Assembly: GCF_000971175.1 (NCBI RefSeq)
Contig: NZ_BBLY01000001.1
Span: forward strand, 421,709 to 485,708
Direction of reading: 5' to 3'
DNA: 64,000 nt
Source: Demequina pelophila
Lineage (GTDB): Bacteria; Actinomycetota; Actinomycetes; Actinomycetales; Demequinaceae
The notes beneath the pieces were generated by a model, which saw nothing but the letters and a program-made list of their open reading frames with translations, was not told the origin of the DNA and did not search any database. The position numbers were made by a program, and so were the translations under genes. Positions 8,129 through 15,516 of this stretch are shown in pieces (position 1 is the first letter of the stretch; each line of letters starts with the position of its first letter).

Positions 8129-9819
8129 GCGACCATTCCTTCCGTCGTGGTGGGCGGCGAGAGCCGGAACCAGTAGAAGCCGTAGCCGGCCAGGGTCAGC
8201 AGGTAGGGCAGCTCGCCGATCGCGGGGAAGTCGACCCCGCCCAGCATCTCGACGGGCCGGTAGCCGCGGAACTCGTGCAGCTCGAGTTCGACGGGCTGGG
8301 GGAAGCGGGACAGGTTGTTGACGCACAGCATGACGTCCTCGCCGTCGCGGCGCAGGTACGACAGCACCGACGGGTTGGAGCCGCCCAGGTCGTAGAAGTC
8401 GCCGCGGCCGAACGCCGAATGCTGGCGCCGGACCTGCAGCATCCGCCGCGTCCATTGGAGGAGGGACGATGCATTGGCCTCCTGGGACTCGACGTTGATG
8501 GCCTGGTATCCGAAGACCGGGTCCATGATCACGGGCAGCGACAGCCTGCCCGGGGTCGCCCGCGAGAAGCCCGCGTTGCGATCGGGCGTCCACTGCATCG
8601 GCGTGCGGACCCCGTCGCGGTCGCCCAGCCAGATGTTGTCGCCCATCCCGATCTCGTCGCCGTAGTAGAGCACCGGCGAGCCCGGCAGGCTGAGGAGCAG
8701 GGCGGTGAACAGCTCCATCTGGTTCGTGTCGTTGTCGAGCAGGGGAGCGAGCCGCCTGCGGATGCCGATGTTCGCCTTCATCCGCGGGTCCGTGGCGTAC
8801 TCGCGCCACATGTAGTCGCGGTCCTCGTCCGTCACCATCTCCAGCGTGAGCTCGTCGTGGTTGCGCAGGAAGATGCCCCACTGGCAGTGTTCGGGAATCT
8901 CGGGCGTCTGCGCGAGGATCTCGCTGATGGGGTAGCGGGACTCGCGCCGGACACCCATGAAGATGCGCGGCATCACGGGGAAGTGGAAGCACATGTGGCA
9001 CTCGTCGCCGCCCACCTCCGGATCGCCGAAGTAGTCGACCACGTCCGCGGGCCACTGGTTCGCCTCCGCGAGCAGCACCCGCCCCGGGTACTTGTCGTCC
9101 ACGTGCTTGCGCACCTGCTTGAGGAAGTCGTGGGTGCGCGGGAGGTTCTCCCCGTTGGTGCCCTCCTCCTCGTACAGGTAGGGGACCGCATCCAGGCGGA
9201 ACCCGTCGATGCCCCGGTCGAGCCAGAAGTCGAGAGCGTCCAGCATGGCCCGGTGGACGGCGGGGTTCTCGAAGTTGAGATCGGGCTGGTGGCCGTAGAA
9301 GCGGTGCCAGAAGTACTGCTGGCGCACCGGGTCCCACGTCCAGTTGGAGGATTCGGAGTCGACGAAGATGATGCGCGCATCGGCGTAGGACTCGTCCGTG
9401 TCGCTCCAGACGTAGAAGTCCCCGTACGGGCCGTCCGGGTCGGAGCGCGAGGCCTGGAACCAGGGGTGCTGGTCCGAGGTGTGGTTCATGACGAAGTCGA
9501 TGATGACCCTGATGCCGCGCGCGTGCGCCGCGTCGAGCAGCTCCTGGAAGTCCTCGATGGTGCCCACGTCCGGTGCCACGTCCGTGTAGTCGGCGACGTC
9601 GTAGCCGCCGTCCCGCAGGGGCGAGGGGAAGAACGGCGGGAGCCACACGCAGTCGATGCCCAGCCACTCGAGGTAGTCGAGCTTCTCCGTGAGCCCCCGC
9701 AGGTCGCCCACGCCGTTGCCGGACGAGTCGTGGAAGGACCGGACCAGGACCTCGTAGAAGACGGCGGACTTGAACCAGTCGTGATCGGTCGCGTCGATGC
9801 CCTCTGCTCCCTCGGCCAT
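8125..9819 (-). CDS. treS: Trehalose synthase (maltose alpha-D-glucosyltransferase)
   Basis: A 564-residue GH13 enzyme interconverting trehalose and maltose. Catalytic residues sit in their usual motifs: nucleophile Asp in [10 protein letters not shown], acid/base Glu in LLAEANQWP, and the transition-state Asp in FLRNHDELT. The strongly conserved N-terminus ([15 protein letters not shown]) fixes the family. I place the start at ATG 9819 (GGTGGGG just upstream). An in-frame extension toward 10032 would run through the promoter of the neighbouring gene. It is first in an operon with mak, making maltose from trehalose for phosphorylation. Confidence 0.93.
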   Translation of the reverse strand: MAEGAEGIDATDHDWFKSAVFYEVLVRSFHDSSGNGVGDLRGLTEKLDYLEWLGIDCVWLPPFFPSPLRDGGYDVADYTDVAPDVGTIEDFQELLDAAHARGIRVIIDFVMNHTSDQHPWFQASRSDPDGPYGDFYVWSDTDESYADARIIFVDSESSNWTWDPVRQQYFWHRFYGHQPDLNFENPAVHRAMLDALDFWLDRGIDGFRLDAVPYLYEEEGTNGENLPRTHDFLKQVRKHVDDKYPGRVLLAEANQWPADVVDYFGDPEVGGDECHMCFHFPVMPRIFMGVRRESRYPISEILAQTPEIPEHCQWGIFLRNHDELTLEMVTDEDRDYMWREYATDPRMKANIGIRRRLAPLLDNDTNQMELFTALLLSLPGSPVLYYGDEIGMGDNIWLGDRDGVRTPMQWTPDRNAGFSRATPGRLSLPVIMDPVFGYQAINVESQEANASSLLQWTRRMLQVRRQHSAFGRGDFYDLGGSNPSVLSYLRRDGEDVMLCVNNLSRFPQPVELELHEFRGYRPVEMLGGVDFPAIGELPYLLTLAGYGFYWFRLSPPTTTEGMVA

Positions 9820-9866
9820 GTCCCCACCGTATTGATCCGGCGGCCAGGAGGCCAGGGCTTCGCCCC

Positions 9867-9914
9867 CGATAGCGCTGAAATGCCTGGTTCCGATGGCGCT
9901 GAAGGGCCTGGTCC
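9867..9914. repeat. Two 24-bp imperfect direct repeats in the treS promoter gap
   Basis: Units at 9867-9890 and 9891-9914 are head to tail and share CGAT.GCGCTGAA..GCCTGGT.C, with four differences. They lie in the 130-bp gap between divergent treS and the alpha/beta hydrolase gene, just upstream of the -10 at 9921. Their place suggests a repeated operator, but I recognise no regulator. Confidence 0.6.
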
Positions 9915-9920
9915 CACCGC

Positions 9921-9926
9921 TAGGGT
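9921..9926 (+). promoter_or_regulatory. Putative -10 of the membrane hydrolase gene
   Basis: TAGGGT lies 23 bp before the ATG at 9950, leaving a short leader that contains the RBS AAGGGGGAG. The -35 region would fall in the second 24-bp repeat. Confidence 0.4.
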
Positions 9927-9949
9927 GAGGGTGACGAAGGGGGAGCGTC

Positions 9950-11623
9950 ATGGTTCGTGTGGTGCGCATCGGCGCGAGGCTGGACGTGGCGGGGGCGGTG
10001 CTGGGCCTGCTCGCCGTGGCCGTCTCGCTCACGCCGTCCCTGCTCCCGCGCCCCGCGTGGGGGCAGGGCCTGGTCTCCGGGCTGGCGTTCGCGGTGGGCT
10101 ACGGGGTGGGGGTGATGGCCTGGCGAGGCCTCGCCCGGCTCGGACGGGGCCGGCTGCCTCGCGCGGCGGAGGCGCCCGTGTGGGCGGTGGTGCTCCTCGG
10201 GTTCGCCGGCGCGGCCGCGATCATGCCGTTCGCGGTCGGCTGGCAGAACTCGGTGCGCGCGGCCGTGGGCATGCCGGCGACCAGCGGCTTCGACTGGATG
10301 GTCGCCGGCGTCGCGTTCGCGGCCGGCTCCTGGCTGGCCTTCGCGATCGGGCGGGGCGTGGCGGGCGGGTACCGGCGGCTGTCGCGCCTGATCGGTCCGC
10401 GCCTGCCCGGGAGGGCGGACCGGCCGCGCGCCGCCGCGGCCGGCACGGTGGCGGCGACCGTGGTCGCGATGGCGCTGGTGTTCTCCCTGGGGATCGGGGC
10501 GCTGTCCTGGCTGCTCACCGTCGCCTCCGAGCACAAGAACCGTCAGTACGACCCGTCGTATGCGCAGCCCGCGAGCGCACTGCGGTCCGGCGCCCCCGAC
10601 AGCCTCGTGGACTGGGACGATGTGGGGCAGGCGGGCGTCAAGATCGTCGCCGGCGGCCCGACGGCCGCGCAGATCGAGCTCGTCACGGACCTGCCGGCCG
10701 TCGAGCCGATCCGCGTCTACGTGGGCGTCGACGTCCCCGGGACCTTCGCGGAGCGGGCGGAACTCGCGGTCGCCGAGCTCGAGCGCACCGGTGCCGCGGA
10801 GCGGTCGGTGCTCATGATCGCCGGCACCACCGGCTCCGGCTGGCTCGACCCGGCGGCGCTCGACGGCTTCGAGTACCTGCACGCGGGGGACACCGCGCTG
10901 GTCACGCTGCAGTACGGCGCGACCGGCAGCCCCGTGTCCGCCGTGCTCACGCCCGAGCTCTCCCAGGAGGGCACCGCGGCGCTCGTCGACGCGGTCACCG
11001 CGTGGTGGGAGGGGCTCCCCGCGGACGACCGTCCCCGCCTCGTCGTCTACGGGCTCAGCCTGGGGTCCTTCGGGATCCAGGCCGCCTACGACGACATGGC
11101 GGACCTGCTCGCCTCGACGGAGGGCGCGGTGCTCGCGGGTACGCCGTCGTTCACGCCGCTGTGGAGCGCGGCGCAGGACGCGCGCGACCCGGGCAGCCCC
11201 TATCCGCTGCCCGTGCTCGACGCGGGCCTGCATGTGCGGTGGTCCGACGAGTGGGGCGGCCTCGAGGTGCTCCCGGGCCCGTGGGAGGAGACGCGGATCG
11301 CGTTCATCCAGCACGGCAACGACCCCATCACCTGGATCGGGCCGAGCGTGATCTGGAAGAAGCCGGAGTGGCTCGAGGAGGGCCAGCGGTCGGACTCGGT
11401 GAGCGAGGACATGGTGTGGATCCCCGTCGTCACCGCGTTCCAGGGACTCATCGACCTGATCCTGTCGACGGCCGTGCCCGAGGATGCCGGGCACAAGTAC
11501 GGCAACCTCGCGGTGGACGCGTTGCACCAGGTGACCGGGGACGCGGGCCTGAGCGAGGACGCCCTGGCCCGCGTCCGAGCGGTGATCGAGCAGTACGACA
11601 CCTACTCGCCGGTGGCGAACTGA
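9950..11623 (+). CDS. Membrane-anchored alpha/beta hydrolase (Abhydrolase_9 type)
   Basis: A 557-residue protein of the actinobacterial family with an N-terminal membrane domain and a C-terminal hydrolase. Residues 1-190 carry about five TM segments (first [19 protein letters not shown]). The hydrolase half contains the nucleophile elbow YGLSLGSFG (Ser370) and a C-terminal region ending in a helix, with an Asp/His pair expected around [14 protein letters not shown]. Substrates of this family are not established; lipid or ester cleavage at the membrane is inferred. RBS AAGGGGGAG is 7 bp from the ATG. It is divergent from treS and ends 15 bp before the convergent phospholipase gene. Confidence 0.8.
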   Translation: MVRVVRIGARLDVAGAVLGLLAVAVSLTPSLLPRPAWGQGLVSGLAFAVGYGVGVMAWRGLARLGRGRLPRAAEAPVWAVVLLGFAGAAAIMPFAVGWQNSVRAAVGMPATSGFDWMVAGVAFAAGSWLAFAIGRGVAGGYRRLSRLIGPRLPGRADRPRAAAAGTVAATVVAMALVFSLGIGALSWLLTVASEHKNRQYDPSYAQPASALRSGAPDSLVDWDDVGQAGVKIVAGGPTAAQIELVTDLPAVEPIRVYVGVDVPGTFAERAELAVAELERTGAAERSVLMIAGTTGSGWLDPAALDGFEYLHAGDTALVTLQYGATGSPVSAVLTPELSQEGTAALVDAVTAWWEGLPADDRPRLVVYGLSLGSFGIQAAYDDMADLLASTEGAVLAGTPSFTPLWSAAQDARDPGSPYPLPVLDAGLHVRWSDEWGGLEVLPGPWEETRIAFIQHGNDPITWIGPSVIWKKPEWLEEGQRSDSVSEDMVWIPVVTAFQGLIDLILSTAVPEDAGHKYGNLAVDALHQVTGDAGLSEDALARVRAVIEQYDTYSPVAN

Positions 11624-11638
11624 CCCGCCGGTGCGCCG

Positions 11639-12421
11639 CTACGCGGTGGTGCGGAAGAACGGCTCGCCGCCGCCCAAACGCACTCCGGTGTGGAACAGGT
11701 CGGCGCCCGCGAGGCACTGCGCCCGGTCGCTCGGGAGCGCGTCGCAGATGAGCCGCATGTGCTCGAGGAAGCGCTGATCCACGGCCTCGCGCACCGCGTC
11801 CGTGGCGCCGTTGCCGGCGTTGCCGTAGTAGCCGTAGTTGCGATCGTGGGTGGTGCAGGCGGGCTCGAAGGTGACGCTGAGGCCCGCGATCGTGGGCGCG
11901 AGCCATGACGGCACGGACGGCACGCTGCACCCGTCGGTGGAGCCCGTCCAGCCCGAGGTGTCGCCTGGTGCCTGCGCGGCGAGGGTGGCCTGGACCGCCG
12001 CAAGATCCACCGGCGGTTCCATGAGCGGCAGGACGCCGGTGGAGTCGCAGCGCCACCACGAGCATGCGGTGATGCGCACGCCCGCGATGCCGGTGCCCAG
12101 CCCCGCCCGGAGGTCGACGTCGGTCGGGCCGTCGCCGCAGTCGACCGTGCGGGTGCGGTTGCCCCCGGACTCGACCACCAGGGTGACGTAGACGGTGCAG
12201 GACGACCGCGACGGAGCGAGCTCCACCGAGGCGCCCCAGCCGGTGCGGAACGCCTCGTAGCCGACGGACACCCCGCTCCGGGGGGTCAGGGTTCCGCTCG
12301 GATCGCCGGGGAGTGCGGACGCCGCAGGGGCGAAGGCGACGGCGCCCACGAGGGCGAGCGTGAAGGCCGCCGCGATGGCGCGGAGGCGGCGGGATGCGTG
12401 CGGGTGCTTCCAGGACGGCAT
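11639..12421 (-). CDS. Secreted prokaryotic phospholipase A2
   Basis: A 260-residue preprotein with a clear signal peptide (RRLRAIAAAFTLALVGAVAF, cleavage near ASA-LP). The C-terminal half has the bacterial/fungal PLA2 signature: DGCS, then EPACTTHDRNYG with the catalytic His-Asp pair (His192-Asp193), and paired cysteines (ICDALPSDRAQCLAG). The enzyme hydrolyses the sn-2 ester of phospholipids, usually with Ca2+. The N-terminal about 110 mature residues are of no family I recognise and contain a CSWWRC Cys pair. RBS AAGGAG is 5 bp from the ATG. It is monocistronic and convergent with the membrane hydrolase. Confidence 0.8.
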   Translation of the reverse strand: MPSWKHPHASRRLRAIAAAFTLALVGAVAFAPAASALPGDPSGTLTPRSGVSVGYEAFRTGWGASVELAPSRSSCTVYVTLVVESGGNRTRTVDCGDGPTDVDLRAGLGTGIAGVRITACSWWRCDSTGVLPLMEPPVDLAAVQATLAAQAPGDTSGWTGSTDGCSVPSVPSWLAPTIAGLSVTFEPACTTHDRNYGYYGNAGNGATDAVREAVDQRFLEHMRLICDALPSDRAQCLAGADLFHTGVRLGGGEPFFRTTA

Positions 12422-12618
12422 GGGGACTCCTTGGGTCGGGGAGAGCGCGGTGGTGGGTGCCTGGAGCATCGGTGCCGGTGGGCGCCGGACGATGCGGGGG
12501 CCGGCTGAGCGAGGAGGCGGCCGGGCGCTCCGGGCGGGAGGGGAGGAGTGCGGCCGCCGCCATGGCGGAGGCCTTCCGCTGGCCGGCACGCACGGTGGTG
12601 CCGGTGGGCGCCGTCGCC

Positions 12619-12638
12619 CCTGCCGGGCGCCCGGCAGG
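12619..12638. repeat. Perfect 20-bp palindrome
   Basis: CCTGCCGGGCGCCCGGCAGG reads the same on both strands. It lies 200 bp upstream of the phospholipase start and 320 bp before the polysaccharide operon. It could be an operator or a cruciform/terminator-like element; no U-tract follows on either strand. Confidence 0.6.
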
Positions 12639-12720
12639 CGCCCACCCCCCACGCCTCAATCTACGCACGGTGGGGGTGCCCGCGCCCGCCGAGTGCACGG
12701 GCGGGAAGGCTGTGCCGGAT

Positions 12721-12760
12721 TTATAGCTTTTTTAGTGTTTTTCGTTTTTGTGCTGTACAT
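12721..12760. promoter_or_regulatory. AT-rich island with phased T-tracts
   Basis: Three T-runs (12728-12733, 12738-12742, 12745-12749) lie in a 40-bp stretch that is mostly A/T. The run centres are about 9 and 7 bp apart, close to helical phasing, so the DNA is likely bent. It lies about 200 bp upstream of the polysaccharide operon. A promoter up-element or a nucleation site for an Lsr2-like protein are possible readings. Confidence 0.45.
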
Positions 12761-12956
12761 GCGGAATGTCCACTACTACCGTGACTAGTGCCAGCGTTGG
12801 CGCGGTGCCCTGGGGGGTTGGATCCGCTAGTTCGCTCTTGTGGCGAGCGCGTCCGGAGACTTCCGCCTGCGCAGCAGATTCCCTCCTCCTCGGGTTCCGT
12901 GTCATGGCCGGTACATGCGCGACATAGGCACGGCCCAAACCAGGAGGACACCGGCC

Positions 12957-14219
12957 ATGGCTTCAGCTATTCAACCCGACGAGGATCATGCGAAGTGGAC
13001 GGCTCCGGCGCGCACCGCACTCATGATCGTCCCGACCTACAACGAGGCCGGGAACATCTCCGCACTGCTCGACGAGTTGTTCTCCCTGCCGACGCGCGAG
13101 CGCACGGGTTGGGACCTGCACGTCCTGGTGCGGGACGACCGGTCGCCCGACGGAACCGGCGAGATCGTCGAGGGGCTCGCGGCCGGCGCCTACGCGGGGA
13201 GGCTGCACCTCTCACGCGGCACCAAGCAGGGGCTGGGCAAGGCGCTCGAGCTCGCGTTCAAGTCGTCGCTCGAGCTCGGCTACGAGGTCGTGATGACCAT
13301 GGACGCGGACTTCTCCCACGCGCCGGAGGACGTGCTGCCGCTGCTCGAGGCCATCGAGGGCGGGGCGGACGTCGCGGTGGGCTCGCGCTACACGCCCGGC
13401 GGGCTCATTCCTGGCGACTGGCCGCTCAGCCAGATCGTGCGCACGCGCGTCGCCAGCCAGGTGGCCCGCGGCGTGGGCGGAATCGACCCGGGGCTGCGCG
13501 AGCTCACCACGAACTTCCGGGCGATGCGTCGCGAGGTGCTCGCGTCGATCGACTTCGGACGCGTGGTCGCGCGCGGCTACGGCTTTCAGATCTTCCTCGC
13601 CAACGCCTTCACCAGCGGCGGTTGGGTGGTGAAGGAGGTGCCCATCAGCTTCCACACGCGGGCGAACGGTGTCTCGAAGGCCAGCGTCAAGGACGTGCTC
13701 GAGTTCATTCGCATCGCGTTGCAGTTGAACGACGACTCGCCGTTCAAGCAGTTGGTCCGGTTCCTCCTCGTGGGCGCCTCGGGCACCGTCGTGAACCTCG
13801 CCGCGCTGTGGACACTGCGGCAGATCTTCCTTCCCGAGGACCCGGTGGGCGACAGCGTCTGGGTGCTCTCGGCCGCCGCCATCCAGATCTCGATCCTGTG
13901 GAACTTCATGTGGCACACGGGCTTCACCTTCCGGCGCTACCGCCGCGAGGGAGGTGCGCTCGGGCCGCGTCAGGTCGCGGTCAACCTGGTGAAGTTCGAG
14001 GGCGCGAGCGCCCTCACTCAGACCGTGATCTTCCTCGCCTTCGTCGTGTTCTCGAACCTGGGGGTCTTCTACCTGCTCGCGCAGGCGCTGGGCATCGTCA
14101 CGGCGGTGGGCGTGAACTACTGGGTGAGCAGCCACTACATCTGGGACTGGCGTCGCCGAATCGGGGCGGTGTCCGCGGCCGGCTTCGGAGGAGCCAAGGA
14201 GTTCCGACGTGCCACTTGA
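12957..14219 (+). CDS. DPM1-like glycosyltransferase fused to a GtrA membrane domain
   Basis: A 420-residue two-domain protein. Residues about 20-255 form a GT2 polyprenyl-phosphate sugar transferase: VPTYNEAGN, DDRSPDGTG, MDADFSHAPED and SRYTPGG are diagnostic of dolichol-phosphate-mannose-synthase-like enzymes. Residues about 265-400 form a four-helix GtrA domain (FLLVGASGTVVNLAALWTL), a family linked to flipping of lipid-linked sugars. I infer that it makes a polyprenyl-phosphate sugar and passes it across the membrane. RBS AGGAGG lies 9 bp before the ATG at 12957. It is the first gene of the polysaccharide operon and overlaps the next by 11 bp. Confidence 0.88.
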   Translation: MASAIQPDEDHAKWTAPARTALMIVPTYNEAGNISALLDELFSLPTRERTGWDLHVLVRDDRSPDGTGEIVEGLAAGAYAGRLHLSRGTKQGLGKALELAFKSSLELGYEVVMTMDADFSHAPEDVLPLLEAIEGGADVAVGSRYTPGGLIPGDWPLSQIVRTRVASQVARGVGGIDPGLRELTTNFRAMRREVLASIDFGRVVARGYGFQIFLANAFTSGGWVVKEVPISFHTRANGVSKASVKDVLEFIRIALQLNDDSPFKQLVRFLLVGASGTVVNLAALWTLRQIFLPEDPVGDSVWVLSAAAIQISILWNFMWHTGFTFRRYRREGGALGPRQVAVNLVKFEGASALTQTVIFLAFVVFSNLGVFYLLAQALGIVTAVGVNYWVSSHYIWDWRRRIGAVSAAGFGGAKEFRRAT

Positions 14220-15516
14220 CATCATCACGGTCATCGTCCTGCTGGTCGCGGCGATCCTGCTCGTCCAGGCGGGCACGAGCCTGATCCAGACCCTGTACAT
14301 CTGGGACTCGCCCGAACGGATCCGCGCCGCCGGCGCGCCCGACACCTACGCGAAGCCCAAGCACGGGTTCACCGTGCTGCTGCCGGCCCGGCACGAGCAG
14401 GAGGTCATCGGGGAGACGGTTCGCAAACTCGGGGAGGCGAAATACCCGAAGGAGCTTCTCGAGCTCATGGTGATCTGCTCGGAGGACGACACCGAGACCA
14501 TCGCCGCGGCCGAGCACGCCAAGCGCGAGTACGGGCTCGAGAACGTCACGGTGCTCGTGTTCGGCGGATCGCCGGGCAAGGCCAAAGCGATGAACCTGGG
14601 CCTCGAGGCCGCGAAGCACGAGCTGCTGACCATCTTCGACTCCGAGGACGACGTGAGTCCCGAGCTGTTCTCGATCGTCGACACCCTCTACCAGCGCAAG
14701 CGCATCGACGTGCTGCAGGGTGGCGTCCAGCTGATGGACTACGACAGCCACTGGTTCAGTGCCCACAACGTGCTCGAGTACTTCTTCTGGTTCAAGTCCC
14801 GCATGCACTACTTCGCGAAGTCGGGAGCCGTGCCCCTCGGGGGCAACACGGTGTTCTTCCGCGCCACGGACCTTCAGGAGGTGGGCGGCTGGGACGAGAG
14901 CACGCTCACCGAGGACGGTGATCTGGGGGTGCGCCTCAGCATCGCCGGCAAGCGGTTCGGCGTGATGTACGACTCCGACCACGTCACCAAGGAGGAGGTT
15001 CCCCACTCCACCAAGGCATTCATCAAGCAGCGGACCCGATGGAACCAGGGCTTCCTGCAGATGATCCGCAAGGGGGACTGGCTGCGCCTGCCCACCCTGC
15101 GCAAGCGGCTGCTCATCGGCTCGGTGCTCACGGCGCCCACGTTCATGGCTCTCGTCATCGCCAGCGCTCCGCTGTTCATCATCGTGGGCATCACCGTGAA
15201 GCTTCCCGTGCTCGTGAGCCTGCTCACGGCAGTGCCGCTCCTGATGGCCGTCCTCATGCTGTGCACGAGCATTCTGGGGCTGTACGAGTTCGGCAAGGAC
15301 CAGGGACTCCACGTCCGGTGGTGGCAGTACCTCTACCTGGTCGTCACGTTCGTGCCGTACCAGGGGATCCTGATGATCAGCGCGGTCCGCGCGGCCTATC
15401 GCGAACTGCTGGGCCAGCGAGGCTGGGAGAAGACCGCGCACTCCGGCGCCCACCGAGGCGCACCCCAGCCGGCGTCGCCCGCGCTCGTTCCGGCGATGGC
15501 GTCGGAGGCCGCATGA
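14209..15516 (+). CDS. Processive GT2 glycosyltransferase, cellulose-synthase-like
   Basis: A 435-residue membrane enzyme. One N-terminal TM segment is followed by a GT2 domain with the processive-synthase motifs: SEDD (nucleotide-binding Asp), DSEDDVSP, LTEDGDLG (TED catalytic base) and QRTRW (QxxRW, product binding), then three to four TM helices. It is about half the length of BcsA and has no PilZ domain, so c-di-GMP control is not evident. Similar short synthases include CslA/XagB-like proteins. The product is likely a beta-linked glycan; the sugar cannot be told. Start GTG 14209 with RBS AAGGAG overlaps the upstream stop. Its own stop overlaps the next ATG. Confidence 0.85.
   Translation: MPLDIITVIVLLVAAILLVQAGTSLIQTLYIWDSPERIRAAGAPDTYAKPKHGFTVLLPARHEQEVIGETVRKLGEAKYPKELLELMVICSEDDTETIAAAEHAKREYGLENVTVLVFGGSPGKAKAMNLGLEAAKHELLTIFDSEDDVSPELFSIVDTLYQRKRIDVLQGGVQLMDYDSHWFSAHNVLEYFFWFKSRMHYFAKSGAVPLGGNTVFFRATDLQEVGGWDESTLTEDGDLGVRLSIAGKRFGVMYDSDHVTKEEVPHSTKAFIKQRTRWNQGFLQMIRKGDWLRLPTLRKRLLIGSVLTAPTFMALVIASAPLFIIVGITVKLPVLVSLLTAVPLLMAVLMLCTSILGLYEFGKDQGLHVRWWQYLYLVVTFVPYQGILMISAVRAAYRELLGQRGWEKTAHSGAHRGAPQPASPALVPAMASEAA

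Larger units (their letters stand above)
12422..12956. other. Long intergenic region between phospholipase and polysaccharide operons
   Basis: This 535-bp divergent gap contains no gene I can support. It holds the 20-bp palindrome at 12619-12638, one GGACGATGC motif at 12487, and an AT-rich tract at 12721-12760 that contrasts with the surrounding 70% GC. It should contain the promoters of both flanking genes. The polysaccharide operon's RBS (AGGAGG) lies at 12942-12947. Confidence 0.6.

Noticed and set aside
8275-11751. A very long open frame antisense to treS and overlapping the membrane hydrolase
   Set aside because: It is a shadow of high-GC codon bias: the protein is Arg/Val/His-rich with no motif, while both overlapped genes have full catalytic motifs.
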